Source: Lonsdalea populi
Lineage (GTDB): Bacteria > Pseudomonadota > Gammaproteobacteria > Enterobacterales > Enterobacteriaceae
NCBI RefSeq assembly: GCF_015999465.1
Contig: NZ_CP065534.1
Location: 3,162,001 to 3,226,000 of the forward strand
Length of the DNA: 64,000 nucleotides
Reading direction: 5' to 3'
Shown here: positions 51,005 through 61,898 of the stretch, one piece after another
Numbering within the stretch: position 1 is the stretch's first letter
How the letters are laid out: every line of letters starts with the position of its first letter
Notes under the pieces: model-generated
What the model was told of the DNA's origin: nothing
Seen by the model: only the letters and a program-made list of their open reading frames with translations
Database searches by the model: none
Program-made: the position numbers and the translations under genes

Positions 51005-51106
51005 TTTGATACGTATTTTACCCCAGAGTTCCATGGGGATCATCGTTTACTTTAGCCCACCTTGGGTCGTAGTATTGCCACACGTTACCCTGTGCTTACC
51101 GAGATT

Positions 51107-52540
51107 ATGCGTTTCTTATCTATTGCTACCGGCCTTCTCTGCACCTGTATTCTGCATACTGCCTCGGCTACCGCCCCGGTAGAGGACTATATACAATACC
51201 TGCCTGACGGCGCTAATCTGGCGTTGGTGATGCAGAGAGTAGGGGCGCCATCTCCCACGCTTGATTATCGCAGCCAACAAATGGCGCTCCCGGCCAGCAC
51301 ACAAAAAGTCATTACTGCATTGGCGGCACTACTCCAACTCGGTCCTGACTTTCGATTTACCACCACGATAGAAAGCACAGGCTCGGTCAGTAACGGCGTT
51401 TTGCGTGGAAATCTGATTGTGCGCTTCAGCGGCGATCCGACGTTAAAACGCCAGCAGATTCGTTCCATGGTACAGGTATTGAAAAAAAATGGTATCCGCG
51501 AAATTGCTGGCAATGTGCTGATCGATACCTCCGTATTCGCGAGCCACGATAAAGCACCCGGGTGGCCATGGAACGATATGACGCAATGCTTTAGTGCCCC
51601 TCCGGCCGCTGCCATCGTCGATCGGAACTGCTTCTCGGTGTCCCTCTACAGCGCCCCAAATCCCGGTGACAATGCTTTCATCCGCGTCGCCTCTTATTAC
51701 CCCGTTCAGATGTTCAGCGAAGTCAGAACGCTAGCGAAAGGCTCGCCCGACGCGCAATACTGCGAACTTGATGTTGTCCCGGGGGAGCTGAATCGCTTTA
51801 CGCTTACCGGATGTTTGACGCAGCGTTCAGATCCCCTCCCCCTGGCATTTGCCATTCAGGATGGCGGCAGCTATGCCGGCGCTATCGTCAAGGATGAGTT
51901 ACTGGAAGCGGATATCCGTATCGGTGGCAGCCTGCGCAGACAAACTCGGCCGGGATTAACGGGGACGGTTCTGGCGCAAACGCAGTCTGATTCTTTGCAT
52001 GAATTGCTGACCATCATGCTGAAAAAGTCGGACAACATGATCGCGGATACGGTATTTCGTACCATTGGGCATAACCGATTTAATGTCCCTGGCACCTGGC
52101 GTGCTGGCTCAGATGCGGTGCGCCAGATTTTGCGTCAAAAAGCCGGCGTCGACCTTGGCAACAGTGTCGTCGTGGATGGTTCGGGTTTGTCTCGTCACAA
52201 CCTGCTTGCGCCCGCAACCATGATGCAGGTGCTGCAATACATCGCTCAGCACGATAACGAGTTGAACTATATTAAGATGCTGCCACTGGCGGGATATGAC
52301 GGTACGCTTCGCTATCGAGGCGGATTGCATGAAGCGGGCGTTGACGGCAAGGTTTCAGCAAAAACGGGAGCATTGCAGGGCGTATACAATCTGGCCGGTT
52401 TCATCACGACCGCCAGCGGTCAGAGAATGGCCTTTGTACAGTATCTTTCCGGCTACTCCGCCGATGACCCAAAAACGCGTCGAGTTCCTCTGGTGCGTTT
52501 TGAGAGCAGACTCTACAAAGATATTTATCAGAACAATTAA
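51107..52540 (+). CDS. dacB: D-alanyl-D-alanine carboxypeptidase/endopeptidase (PBP4)
   Basis: This 477-residue periplasmic penicillin-binding protein is the same length as in E. coli. It has a signal peptide ending near TASAT, active-site serine S64 in STQK, SDN (KKSDNM) and KTG (AKTGALQG). It trims and cleaves peptidoglycan cross-links. The start at 51107 is set by homology; the longer frame from 51062 is not needed. Confidence 0.96.
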   Translation: MRFLSIATGLLCTCILHTASATAPVEDYIQYLPDGANLALVMQRVGAPSPTLDYRSQQMALPASTQKVITALAALLQLGPDFRFTTTIESTGSVSNGVLRGNLIVRFSGDPTLKRQQIRSMVQVLKKNGIREIAGNVLIDTSVFASHDKAPGWPWNDMTQCFSAPPAAAIVDRNCFSVSLYSAPNPGDNAFIRVASYYPVQMFSEVRTLAKGSPDAQYCELDVVPGELNRFTLTGCLTQRSDPLPLAFAIQDGGSYAGAIVKDELLEADIRIGGSLRRQTRPGLTGTVLAQTQSDSLHELLTIMLKKSDNMIADTVFRTIGHNRFNVPGTWRAGSDAVRQILRQKAGVDLGNSVVVDGSGLSRHNLLAPATMMQVLQYIAQHDNELNYIKMLPLAGYDGTLRYRGGLHEAGVDGKVSAKTGALQGVYNLAGFITTASGQRMAFVQYLSGYSADDPKTRRVPLVRFESRLYKDIYQNN

Positions 52541-52559
52541 GGCTTGCGGCAAGCCTTAA
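52537..52559 (+). terminator. Hairpin at the dacB stop
   Basis: TTAAGGCTT pairs with AAGCCTTAA around GCGGC, and the dacB TAA lies inside the stem. No U-tract follows, so its role as a terminator is uncertain. Confidence 0.5.
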
Positions 52560-52594
52560 TAAAAAACACCCCTATCTGCCTGAGCAGACAAGGG
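52559..52594 (-). terminator. Intrinsic terminator after obgE
   Basis: On the minus strand CCCTTGTCTGC pairs with GCAGATAGGG (one mismatch) around TCAG and is followed by GTG then six Ts. It is about 50 bp past the obgE stop. Confidence 0.8.
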
Positions 52595-52642
52595 TAATTG
52601 ATACAACAAGCAAAATTTTCTTATTCGTGCACAACGTCAGGC

Positions 52643-53869
<1,227 letters not shown>

Positions 53870-54061
53870 TTATTGGCTCTCTTAGGCGTAACTCTTTGAT
53901 TTTATAAAGGACAGCAGTTATAGCCATCCGTCACTGAAAACGACGCAGTCAGAACCATCAAGGTAAAATGGGCGCTGATTGTACCTGCTTAGCGCGAAGA
54001 TTTCACCTGTATTAAAAATAAACAGTCGCCACAAACCGTCTGGACTAACCCCCAAGCCGAC

Positions 54062-55027
54062 TTATTTGCTGTCGGTGTTGATGCCAGGCACTTCGCTTAC
54101 CTGCTGTTTTACCTGGAAAAAACGGTGTCCAACCGCGGAGAACATCGCCCCCGCCACAACCGCAAATGCACCGAAGTAACCGATAAAATTTAGCGCGAGA
54201 GGCGCAAATACCGCGGGCCATCCTAATGCTAATAAATCGGAAAACATCAGTGTAAACAAGGGCGTCAGCGTAATAATGGCGCTGACCTGAGCCGCCTGCC
54301 AACGCGCCATCGCCTCTGCCAGCGCGCCATACCCGACAACCGTGTTCACGCCACAAAACAACAAGCACACCAGTTGCCAAAGACTTAGTTGAAACAAGAC
54401 GCCAGGCTTTGCTACCGGTGTAATGAAAATTACGCACAGTATATAAAGCAGAAACAGGAGTTGCTGGGATGACAAGCGCCGTAGGAGCACTTTTTGCGCT
54501 ACCCCGTAAGTCACCCAGACCATCGCGGCACCTACACCTAATAACACGCCTAACGTGTAGTCACTCAGTCGGGTAAAAATCTCAATCAGGCTGGTGTTGA
54601 AGAACATTATCAGACCACTCAGCAACGTAACCGCACCAATCACCTGAGTGACACGCATTTTTTCTTTCAGAATGAGTACGCTGGCGAACATCATCCCGAC
54701 CGGGGAGAGCTGGCCGATAACTTGAGAAGCCGTAGGGCTGAGATATTTTAATGACGAGCTGAATAGAACAAAGTTGCCCAGCAGACCGCACGTTGCGATC
54801 AGAAGCAATATCCACCAACGCCGACGCCGTAACAAACGAAATCGGGGCATTGCTCCTTTAAAGTACAGAAGGAGGAAGAGCCCAAATGATGCCATTAAAA
54901 ATCGATACCAGACGACGGTATACGGATCCATAACACTCAGAACCTGCTTCATGGCGATGGGCAAAGCGCCCCAGCAAACAGCGGTAGTCACAGCCAGACA
55001 AAGCCCCAAGCCTCCATTCTGTTTCAT
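54062..55027 (-). CDS. yhbE: EamA-family inner-membrane transporter
   Basis: This 321-residue protein has about ten membrane helices in two EamA repeats and starts MKQNGGLGLCLAVTTAVCWG. It is the YhbE found between rpmA and obgE in E. coli. The substrate is unknown. Confidence 0.92.
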   Translation of the reverse strand: MKQNGGLGLCLAVTTAVCWGALPIAMKQVLSVMDPYTVVWYRFLMASFGLFLLLYFKGAMPRFRLLRRRRWWILLLIATCGLLGNFVLFSSSLKYLSPTASQVIGQLSPVGMMFASVLILKEKMRVTQVIGAVTLLSGLIMFFNTSLIEIFTRLSDYTLGVLLGVGAAMVWVTYGVAQKVLLRRLSSQQLLFLLYILCVIFITPVAKPGVLFQLSLWQLVCLLFCGVNTVVGYGALAEAMARWQAAQVSAIITLTPLFTLMFSDLLALGWPAVFAPLALNFIGYFGAFAVVAGAMFSAVGHRFFQVKQQVSEVPGINTDSK

Positions 55028-55068
55028 GGTGTTATCCGCAGCAGATGATGTTTACAGTATTGCCAAAC

Positions 55069-55100
55069 GAAAAAAGCCCTGCAACGTGTGCAGGGCTTTT
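55069..55100 (-). terminator. Intrinsic terminator after rpmA
   Basis: On the minus strand GCCCTGC pairs with GCAGGGC inside flanking A/T pairs and is followed by seven Ts. It ends the rplU-rpmA transcript. Confidence 0.88.
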
Positions 55101-55120
55101 AAAAGACTTAGAAACTGTAA

Positions 55121-55378
55121 TTATTCAGCGACAATGCTGATAAATTTACGGTTTTTAGGGCCTTTGATTTCGAACTGAACTTTACCGTTAGACAGTGCAA
55201 ACAACGTGTGGTCTTTACCACAACCAACGTTAGTACCTGCATGGAACTTAGTACCACGCTGACGAACGATGATGCTGCCTGCCAGAACGGATTCACCGCC
55301 GAAACGTTTTACGCCCAAGCGTTTGCTTTCTGAGTCACGGCCGTTACGAGTGGAACCGCCAGCTTTTTTATGTGCCAT
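55121..55378 (-). CDS. rpmA: 50S ribosomal protein L27
   Basis: This 85-residue protein starts [20 protein letters not shown], the L27 N-terminus that reaches the peptidyl transferase centre. It is 18 bp after rplU in the same operon. Confidence 0.98.
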   Translation of the reverse strand: MAHKKAGGSTRNGRDSESKRLGVKRFGGESVLAGSIIVRQRGTKFHAGTNVGCGKDHTLFALSNGKVQFEIKGPKNRKFISIVAE

Positions 55379-55396
55379 TATTCGCTCTCCTAAGAC

Positions 55397-55732
<336 letters not shown>

Positions 55733-55965
55733 CTATTGATTTTGGAAGTGCGCTACAAATATTCACAATAGGGCGCGAATTCTACGCAAAAAGATGAGGC
55801 ATGACAAGTGCAGAATTAAGCAACATGAAGAAAAAGGATACAAGCCATTAACTGCCGTTTATCTGCGTCATTTTTCAAGTACAATCAATACAACCTTTTC
55901 TTATTTAACGCCGTTCTAGAACAGCAGAACGGCGATAGCGTTGAAGAAATCAGCTGGCAGAAACA

Positions 55966-56937
55966 ATGAATCTAGAACAAATCACAGCGTTAAGCTCCCA
56001 GGATATGTCCGCCGTTAATACTACGATCCTGGAACATCTTTCCTCCGATGTCGCGCTTATCAATCAGTTAGGCCATTACATTGTCAGCGGCGGCGGAAAA
56101 CGTATTCGGCCGATGATTGCTGTTCTGGCAGCCAAGGCTTTGGCCTATCAGGGTGACAAGCACGTTACCGTTGCGGCGCTAATCGAATTCATCCATACCG
56201 CTACCCTGCTGCATGACGACGTTGTCGACGAATCCGACATGCGTCGAGGAAAAGCGACGGCAAACGCCGCCTTTGGCAACGCTGCTAGCGTATTAGTCGG
56301 CGACTTCATCTATACGCGGGCCTTTCAGATGATGACGAGTCTTGGCTCACTGCAGGTTCTCACGGTGATGTCCGATGCGGTCAACGTCATCGCGGAAGGC
56401 GAAGTGCTGCAGTTGATGAACTGTAACGATCCCAATATCACCGAGGACAGCTATATGCGCGTGATCTACAGCAAAACGGCACGCTTATTCGAAGCAGCCT
56501 CTCAGTCTTCCGCTATTCTGGCAGGTGCTACCACAGAGCAAGAGAGGGCGTTAAAGGACTACGGACGCTATTTGGGAACGGCATTCCAACTGATAGACGA
56601 TTTGCTGGATTACAGCGCAGATGGCGAAACGCTGGGCAAAAATACCGGTGACGACCTTAACGAAGGCAAGCCTACCCTACCGCTGCTGCATGCCATGCGC
56701 CATGGCAACCCTGAACAAAGCGCCATGATCCGCGAGGCGATTGAACAGGGCAACGGTCGTCATCTGCTGGCACCGGTTCTTACCGCGATGCAGGAATGCG
56801 GCTCGCTCGGCTATACCCGTCAGCGGGCGGAAGAAGAAGCAGACAAAGCAATCAGCGCGCTGCAGTGTCTGCCAGAAACGCCCTATCGCCTGGCTTTAGA
56901 AGGGTTGGCGCATTTAGCCGTTCAGCGAGAGTTCTGA
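55966..56937 (+). CDS. ispB: Octaprenyl diphosphate synthase
   Basis: This 323-residue polyprenyl synthase has both aspartate motifs, DDVVD (84-88) and DDLLD (211-215). It makes the C40 side chain of ubiquinone and menaquinone. It is divergent from rplU-rpmA. Its 3' end overlaps the end of a convergent DNA-binding protein gene by 16 bp. Confidence 0.97.
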   Translation: MNLEQITALSSQDMSAVNTTILEHLSSDVALINQLGHYIVSGGGKRIRPMIAVLAAKALAYQGDKHVTVAALIEFIHTATLLHDDVVDESDMRRGKATANAAFGNAASVLVGDFIYTRAFQMMTSLGSLQVLTVMSDAVNVIAEGEVLQLMNCNDPNITEDSYMRVIYSKTARLFEAASQSSAILAGATTEQERALKDYGRYLGTAFQLIDDLLDYSADGETLGKNTGDDLNEGKPTLPLLHAMRHGNPEQSAMIREAIEQGNGRHLLAPVLTAMQECGSLGYTRQRAEEEADKAISALQCLPETPYRLALEGLAHLAVQREF

Positions 56938-57317
56938 TCGCTCGCTTGGGCATCGCTCGCTTGCTGCAAGCTGCCAAGGCGAGTCAACATCGCCAGAGCA
57001 CCTTCATGCAGAATATGATTTATCAGTAGCGAACGTTCGCTTCCCGTTAACTGGTGATAAACCTGTATCCACGTCGACAATAATTCAGTCTCTGCCGGTG
57101 TGGTATATTCTGGGATAGGTGACTCCTCCATCATCAGCGAGTGCTTAACGCTGTCGGGTAAGCTCCAGATAGCGTATTCCACGCCTTTCCCCTGTACACC
57201 TTTACGACGCCGTTTCTCCCAGCCGCTTTCTTTCGCCTTCTTATTCAGCCCCTGCCTGGACGTCGGTAATCCAGCTACACCCAACAATTCTTTTGTCGCA
57301 AACCACTTTTTGTCCAT
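56922..57317 (-). CDS. Mu-type winged-helix DNA-binding protein, paralog 1
   Basis: This 131-residue protein has an N-terminal Mu-type helix-turn-helix of the kind that starts MuA transposase and Mu repressor: KKWFATKELLGVAGLPTSRQ, then GW.KRRRKGVQGKGVEY and a SLPDSV segment. The rest has a helical WIQVYHQLTGSERSLLI and HEGALAMLTRLG, also seen in YfeC/YfeD-like proteins. There is no transposase or endonuclease domain. It is a likely transcription regulator. AGGAGGG precedes the ATG. It is paralogous to the gene at 57553-57948. Confidence 0.8.
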   Translation of the reverse strand: MDKKWFATKELLGVAGLPTSRQGLNKKAKESGWEKRRRKGVQGKGVEYAIWSLPDSVKHSLMMEESPIPEYTTPAETELLSTWIQVYHQLTGSERSLLINHILHEGALAMLTRLGSLQQASDAQASDQNSR

Positions 57318-57375
57318 ACATCCCTCCTAGTTGGCCTGACATTCCCTGCTTAACGATTCCAAACCGAGCGATAAC

Positions 57376-57409
57376 AGGCACCCAGATTACATAAAGTTTC
57401 CACATAATA
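57376..57409 (+). other. argR-promoter-like sequence copy
   Basis: AGGCACCCAGATTACATAAA followed by a TTCCACA and TAATA matches the argR promoter segment at 59774-59814 (AGGCACCCAGATTGCATAAA), with 19 of 20 positions equal over the first part. This copy lacks the middle of the ARG box. It lies between the two Mu-type genes. Confidence 0.6.
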
Positions 57410-57552
57410 GATCAACATAAAGGAAAGCTCTAATCATTAAACATAAGAAGAGACGTAATGCGTTGGTGCAGTACAAATCGAGGAATCAGGCAGGGATTAA
57501 CAAGGGGATAAGCACAAGAAGCGCTGCCATTCCCGCAGGAATGGCAGAAAGA

Positions 57553-57948
57553 TCATTCAGAGGTTTCGTTTGTAACGGGTGAGGTAGAAGGTGGGCATAA
57601 CCCTAACTGCTTAAGAGTTGCATAAACACCTTCCCGCATGATGTAGCTAATCAACTTTTCGCGTTCAGAGACTGAAAGCTGTTGATATATCTGCATCCAC
57701 ACCGGCAGCATATCCGATGGCTTCGCTGAATATTCTCCGGGTGTTTCCTGCATTAGCAATAAAGACTGCTGTACGGAGTCAGGCAAGCTGTGTATTGAAT
57801 ATTCAACACCTCGTCCTTGCACACCTTTTCTGCGACGTTTTTCCCAACCATCTTCTCGGGCACGTTTATTCAATCCTTGCCGTGATTTAGGGAGTCCGCC
57901 GATGCCAACCAACTCGCTGGTCGCAAACCACTCTTTTTTCATGTCCAT
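57553..57948 (-). CDS. Mu-type winged-helix DNA-binding protein, paralog 2
   Basis: This 131-residue protein shares the same two-part design as paralog 1: KKEWFATSELVGIGGLPKSR, then GWEKRRRKGVQGRGVEYS, then WMQIYQQLSVSEREKLIS and REGVYATLKQLG. The N-terminal part aligns with the first domain of MuA transposase. It is divergent from the Ner-like gene sfsB across 182 bp that hold an operator-like inverted repeat. The Mu repressor and ner genes are also divergent. A regulatory role is inferred. Confidence 0.8.
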   Translation of the reverse strand: MDMKKEWFATSELVGIGGLPKSRQGLNKRAREDGWEKRRRKGVQGRGVEYSIHSLPDSVQQSLLLMQETPGEYSAKPSDMLPVWMQIYQQLSVSEREKLISYIMREGVYATLKQLGLCPPSTSPVTNETSE

Positions 57949-57990
57949 TTCATCCCGATAGTGCTACTCATTACAAAAAAAGATTTATTA

Positions 57991-58039
57991 GGAAATAATT
58001 TTGGAAATAATTAGAAAACTGATGATATATTATTTCCAA
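57991..58039. promoter_or_regulatory. Operator-like repeats between the Mu-type gene and sfsB
   Basis: A perfect 11-bp inverted repeat, TTGGAAATAAT (58001-58011) and ATTATTTCCAA (58029-58039), has a 17-bp AT-rich spacer. A third direct copy GGAAATAATT lies at 57991-58000. The site is in the middle of the divergent promoter region and is a strong candidate for binding by one or both flanking regulators. Confidence 0.75.
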
Positions 58040-58130
58040 ATAATGGTTTTTTAGTTCATGAAACCATTTAACCCAATTCGTTAGTTATACCACTAATACA
58101 CTGTCGTCTTATAGCACTAAGGGAAGGATT

Positions 58131-58394
58131 ATGAATTCAAGGAAACATGACTGGCACCCTGCTGATATCATTGCGGCATTAAAGAAAAAAGGGACCACCC
58201 TTGCCGCAGTATCACGGTCTGCCGGATTAAGTTCGTCCACGCTTGCTAATGCTATATCGCGCCCATGGCCGAAAGGAGAGTGGCTGATTGCGGATGCGCT
58301 AGGAATACACCCTGCCGAAATCTGGCCCAGCCGTTACTATAATCCTGAAACAAACGAACTGCTCGATCGCAAAAAATTGATTCGGCCGCAGTGA
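58131..58394 (+). CDS. sfsB: Ner-like transcriptional regulator (Nlp)
   Basis: This 87-residue protein has the Ner/Nlp helix-turn-helix: DWHPADIIAALKKKGTTLAA, then SLSSSTLANAISRPWPKGE-like residues and IWPSRYYNPET. E. coli SfsB (Nlp) is very similar and is also found near ispB. Ner is the Mu early repressor. GGAAGGA precedes the ATG. In E. coli murA follows; here mdh is convergent. Confidence 0.92.
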   Translation: MNSRKHDWHPADIIAALKKKGTTLAAVSRSAGLSSSTLANAISRPWPKGEWLIADALGIHPAEIWPSRYYNPETNELLDRKKLIRPQ

Positions 58395-58396
58395 AC

Positions 58397-58428
58397 GAAA
58401 AAAAGCCGAAGAACGAATTCTCCGGCTT
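58397..58428 (-). terminator. Intrinsic terminator after mdh
   Basis: On the minus strand AAGCCGGAGAA pairs with TTCTTCGGCTT around a TTCG tetraloop and is followed by seven Ts. It may also stop sfsB transcripts from the other side. Confidence 0.88.
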
Positions 58429-58456
58429 GTATTCACTCTTAGACGTACAGTGAAAG

Positions 58457-59395
58457 CTACTTATTGACGAAGGAGACGCCCATCGCAATATCTTCTTTTA
58501 ACGTATCCAGCATCTTATCCAGAGAACGCTGCTCGAAGTCGCTGAGAGGGCCAATAGGCATACGCTGGGCGATGCCCTCTTTGCCCAATAATAACGGCTG
58601 AGCAAAGAAGCGGGCATATTCGCCATCGCTTTCAACATACGCACATTCCACGATGTTGCTTTCGCCTTGCAACGCACGAACCAAAGAGACGCCAAAACGT
58701 GCGGCAGCCTGGCCCATGGACAAGGTTGCGGAGCCTCCTCCAGCCTTGGCTTCAACCACTTCCGTGCCGGCATGCTGAATACGGTCGGTCAGAGCGACTG
58801 CTTCCTGTTCAGTAAAGCTGAGTCCTGGGATGTGCGACAGCAACGGCAGAATAGTCACGCCGGAATGACCACCAATCACAGGCACTTCGATGTCCTGCGG
58901 TTGTTTGCCCTTAAGCTCGGCGGCAAAAACGTTGGAGCGAAAGATATCCAGTGTTGTCACGCCAAAGAGTTTGTTCCGATTATAAACGCCGGCCTTTTTC
59001 AATACTTCTGCGGCAATAGTCACAATAGTATTGACCGGGTTAGTGATAATGCCGAGGCAAGCGTTAGGACAAACGCGGGCCACTTGCTCAACCAGATTAC
59101 GGACGATGCCTGCATTGACGTTGAACAAATCGGAACGATCCATGCCCGGCTTACGAGCCACACCGGCGGAGATCAGAACGACATCAGCCCCTTCCAGTGC
59201 GGAAGCCGCATCTTCACCACAAAAACCTTTGATTGTGACCGCAGTGGGGATGTGACTTAAATCTACAGCAACACCTGGCGTTACGGGAGCAATATCATAA
59301 AGTGATAGCTCTGAGCCTGAAGGAAGCTGGGTTTTGAGAAGAAGTGCCAGAGACTGACCGATACCGCCGGCGGCTCCAAGAACAGCAACTTTCAT
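58457..59395 (-). CDS. mdh: Malate dehydrogenase (NAD)
   Basis: This 312-residue protein has the Rossmann GAAGGIG, substrate arginines R81, R87 and R153, D150 and the catalytic H177 in GGHSG. It is the TCA-cycle malate dehydrogenase. It is divergent from argR, as in E. coli. Confidence 0.98.
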   Translation of the reverse strand: MKVAVLGAAGGIGQSLALLLKTQLPSGSELSLYDIAPVTPGVAVDLSHIPTAVTIKGFCGEDAASALEGADVVLISAGVARKPGMDRSDLFNVNAGIVRNLVEQVARVCPNACLGIITNPVNTIVTIAAEVLKKAGVYNRNKLFGVTTLDIFRSNVFAAELKGKQPQDIEVPVIGGHSGVTILPLLSHIPGLSFTEQEAVALTDRIQHAGTEVVEAKAGGGSATLSMGQAAARFGVSLVRALQGESNIVECAYVESDGEYARFFAQPLLLGKEGIAQRMPIGPLSDFEQRSLDKMLDTLKEDIAMGVSFVNK

Positions 59396-59773
59396 CTTAA
59401 ACTCCTTAATTTATTATCATTAGTTAAATATGCCGTGGATTTGTTTCGTTACAGACGTCCGTGCTCATAATAAAAAAGTAGAATAAGGCCACCAATCGGC
59501 GCGTCGAGAGCGCTATTTGGCTAATAATAAATTAAAATGCACACAGGTTATAAAAATGTAATTAAGATAACTAAAGTAACAAGTCGCGATACCTCTTAGA
59601 GGTTTCTCCAGCTCGTTACCTGAGCATGCACAGATTAATCATGGCAAATAAATAACAACTAAAATCATTCGAGTAACAATTTAGTGACCTTTGTGTGACC
59701 AGGCGCACATTCTCCAGTTTTATTTTCGACTAGCAACCTCTTTTCTCAGCAAAGCTTGTTATATCGATTGGCT
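59396..59773. other. mdh-argR divergent region, no gene seen
   Basis: About 380 bp of AT-rich sequence upstream of mdh and argR. It should hold the mdh promoter and its CRP/ArcA control sites, but no site is clear enough to name. A short inverted repeat, CCTCTTAGAGG, is at 59591-59601. Confidence 0.4.
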
Positions 59774-59784
59774 AGGCACCCAGA

Positions 59785-59813
59785 TTGCATAAAAATTCAT
59801 TCCACAGCATAAT
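59785..59813 (+). promoter_or_regulatory. argR promoter with ARG box
   Basis: TTGCAT (59785-59790) and CATAAT (59808-59813) with 17 bp between form a promoter. The palindrome TGCATAAAAATTCA (59786-59799) fits the ARG-box pattern and overlaps the -35, so ArgR should repress its own gene. Confidence 0.7.
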
Positions 59814-59823
59814 ATCGTCATGA

Positions 59824-60318
<495 letters not shown>

Positions 60319-60324
60319 GCCACC

Positions 60325-61338
60325 TTACAGAGACGGTAGTTCGGCCAGCGGCCAACGCGGCCGCACCATCACACCCAATGACGCCGATCCACCTTGCTGC
60401 AAGCGGATGGCTCCCGCGTAAGCGATCATCGCGCCGTTGTCGGTACAAAATTCAGGTCGGGCATAAAACACTTCACCACCGCGTTTAGCCATAACCTCTG
60501 CCAGTTTTTCCCGTAACGTGCGATTAGCGCTGACTCCGCCGGCGATAACGAGTCGTTTAAATCCGGTTTCATCCAACGCTCGTCGGCACTTGATCGCCAA
60601 CGTGTCCACCACCGCATCTTCAAATGCACGGGCAATGTCCGCCTGGGTTTGAGCGTCTTTACCCTGTTCACGGATAGTATTCGCGGCAAAAGTTTTCAGT
60701 CCGGAAAAACTGAAATCCAGTCCTGGCCGGTCGGTCATTGGACGAGGGAACGTGAAACGACCCGCCTCCCCGGACTGAGCCATTTTCGACAACAGCGGGC
60801 CACCGGGATAATCGAGCCCAAGCAGCTTGGCCGTTTTATCAAACGCTTCTCCAGCGGCATCGTCGATTGACTCGCCCAGCAAGTGATATTCGCCGATCCC
60901 CGTCACGCTGATTAATTGAGTGTGACCACCCGAAACCAACAACGCCACAAAAGGAAAAGCGGGAGGATCCTCTTCCAGCATGGGGGCAAGCAAATGCCCT
61001 TCCATGTGATGAACAGCAATGGCTGGAACATCCCATGCGAACGCCAACGAACGCCCCACCGTCGCGCCAACCAACAGCGCGCCCACTAGACCGGGGCCAG
61101 CCGTGTAGGCAATCCCGTCGATGTCTTTACGCTGCAGCTCAGCTTCCTGCAATGCCGCCTGAATCAAGGGTACGGTTTTACGAACGTGATCGCGGGAAGC
61201 GAGCTCAGGAACGACACCGCCATAATCCGCGTGCAGTTTTACCTGGCTGTAGAGCTGGTTTGCCAGGAGACCGGCCTTAGTGTCATAAATCGCGACTCCC
61301 GTTTCATCACAAGATGTTTCAATACCCAATACGCGCAT
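60325..61338 (-). CDS. tsaD: tRNA t6A37 threonylcarbamoyltransferase TsaD
   Basis: This 337-residue ASKHA-fold protein has the metal-binding H111 and H115 (HHMEGH) and the late [12 protein letters not shown]. With TsaB and TsaE it makes t6A at position 37 of ANN-decoding tRNAs. The start at 61338 ([14 protein letters not shown]) is set by homology. It is convergent with argR (6-bp gap) and divergent from rpsU. Confidence 0.97.
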   Translation of the reverse strand: MRVLGIETSCDETGVAIYDTKAGLLANQLYSQVKLHADYGGVVPELASRDHVRKTVPLIQAALQEAELQRKDIDGIAYTAGPGLVGALLVGATVGRSLAFAWDVPAIAVHHMEGHLLAPMLEEDPPAFPFVALLVSGGHTQLISVTGIGEYHLLGESIDDAAGEAFDKTAKLLGLDYPGGPLLSKMAQSGEAGRFTFPRPMTDRPGLDFSFSGLKTFAANTIREQGKDAQTQADIARAFEDAVVDTLAIKCRRALDETGFKRLVIAGGVSANRTLREKLAEVMAKRGGEVFYARPEFCTDNGAMIAYAGAIRLQQGGSASLGVMVRPRWPLAELPSL

Positions 61339-61461
61339 TGCTGTTTTTTCACTCTCGGTTACGGTTAACAAGCGGCTTGCTTCAAGCGGCGAATAGTCTA
61401 CCATAAGCGCTCCCATTTGAGCGTGGACATAAGACCGCGAGGTTTGTTATTGCCGCAATGC

Positions 61462-61491
61462 TTTACAACAGCCTCGTTGTTGCAGTAGAAT
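61462..61491 (+). promoter_or_regulatory. Putative promoter of rpsU-dnaG-rpoD
   Basis: TTTACA (61462-61467) and TAGAAT (61486-61491) with 18 bp between lie 68 bp before rpsU. Confidence 0.6.
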
Positions 61492-61546
61492 TCCGCACCA
61501 TTTTGAAAAGGCTGGCACCAGGCCAGCGACAAACCGAATTTATTGA

Positions 61547-61774
<228 letters not shown>

Positions 61775-61835
61775 TTTAGGAGGTGCAACCTCCGATCGCG
61801 TGATTAATCCGCAGACTTAGCAGTTGCATACGAAG

Positions 61836-61864
61836 GCCGTGCATTTCCGAAAGGAATGCGCGGC
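61836..61864 (+). terminator. Attenuator between rpsU and dnaG
   Basis: GCCGTGCATTTCC pairs with GGAATGCGCGGC around GAAA, followed by TTGTTGTCGTTT. It is the place of the partial terminator T1 of E. coli, which lowers dnaG expression relative to rpsU. Confidence 0.75.
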
Positions 61865-61898
61865 TTGTTGTCGTTTATAAGCTATGAATCAGGGGCTT

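Noticed and set aside
56922..57948. Mu-type domain proteins as remains of a transposase or prophage
   Set aside because: No DDE catalytic domain or other phage genes; both frames are intact, the same length, and have a non-transposase C-terminal part.
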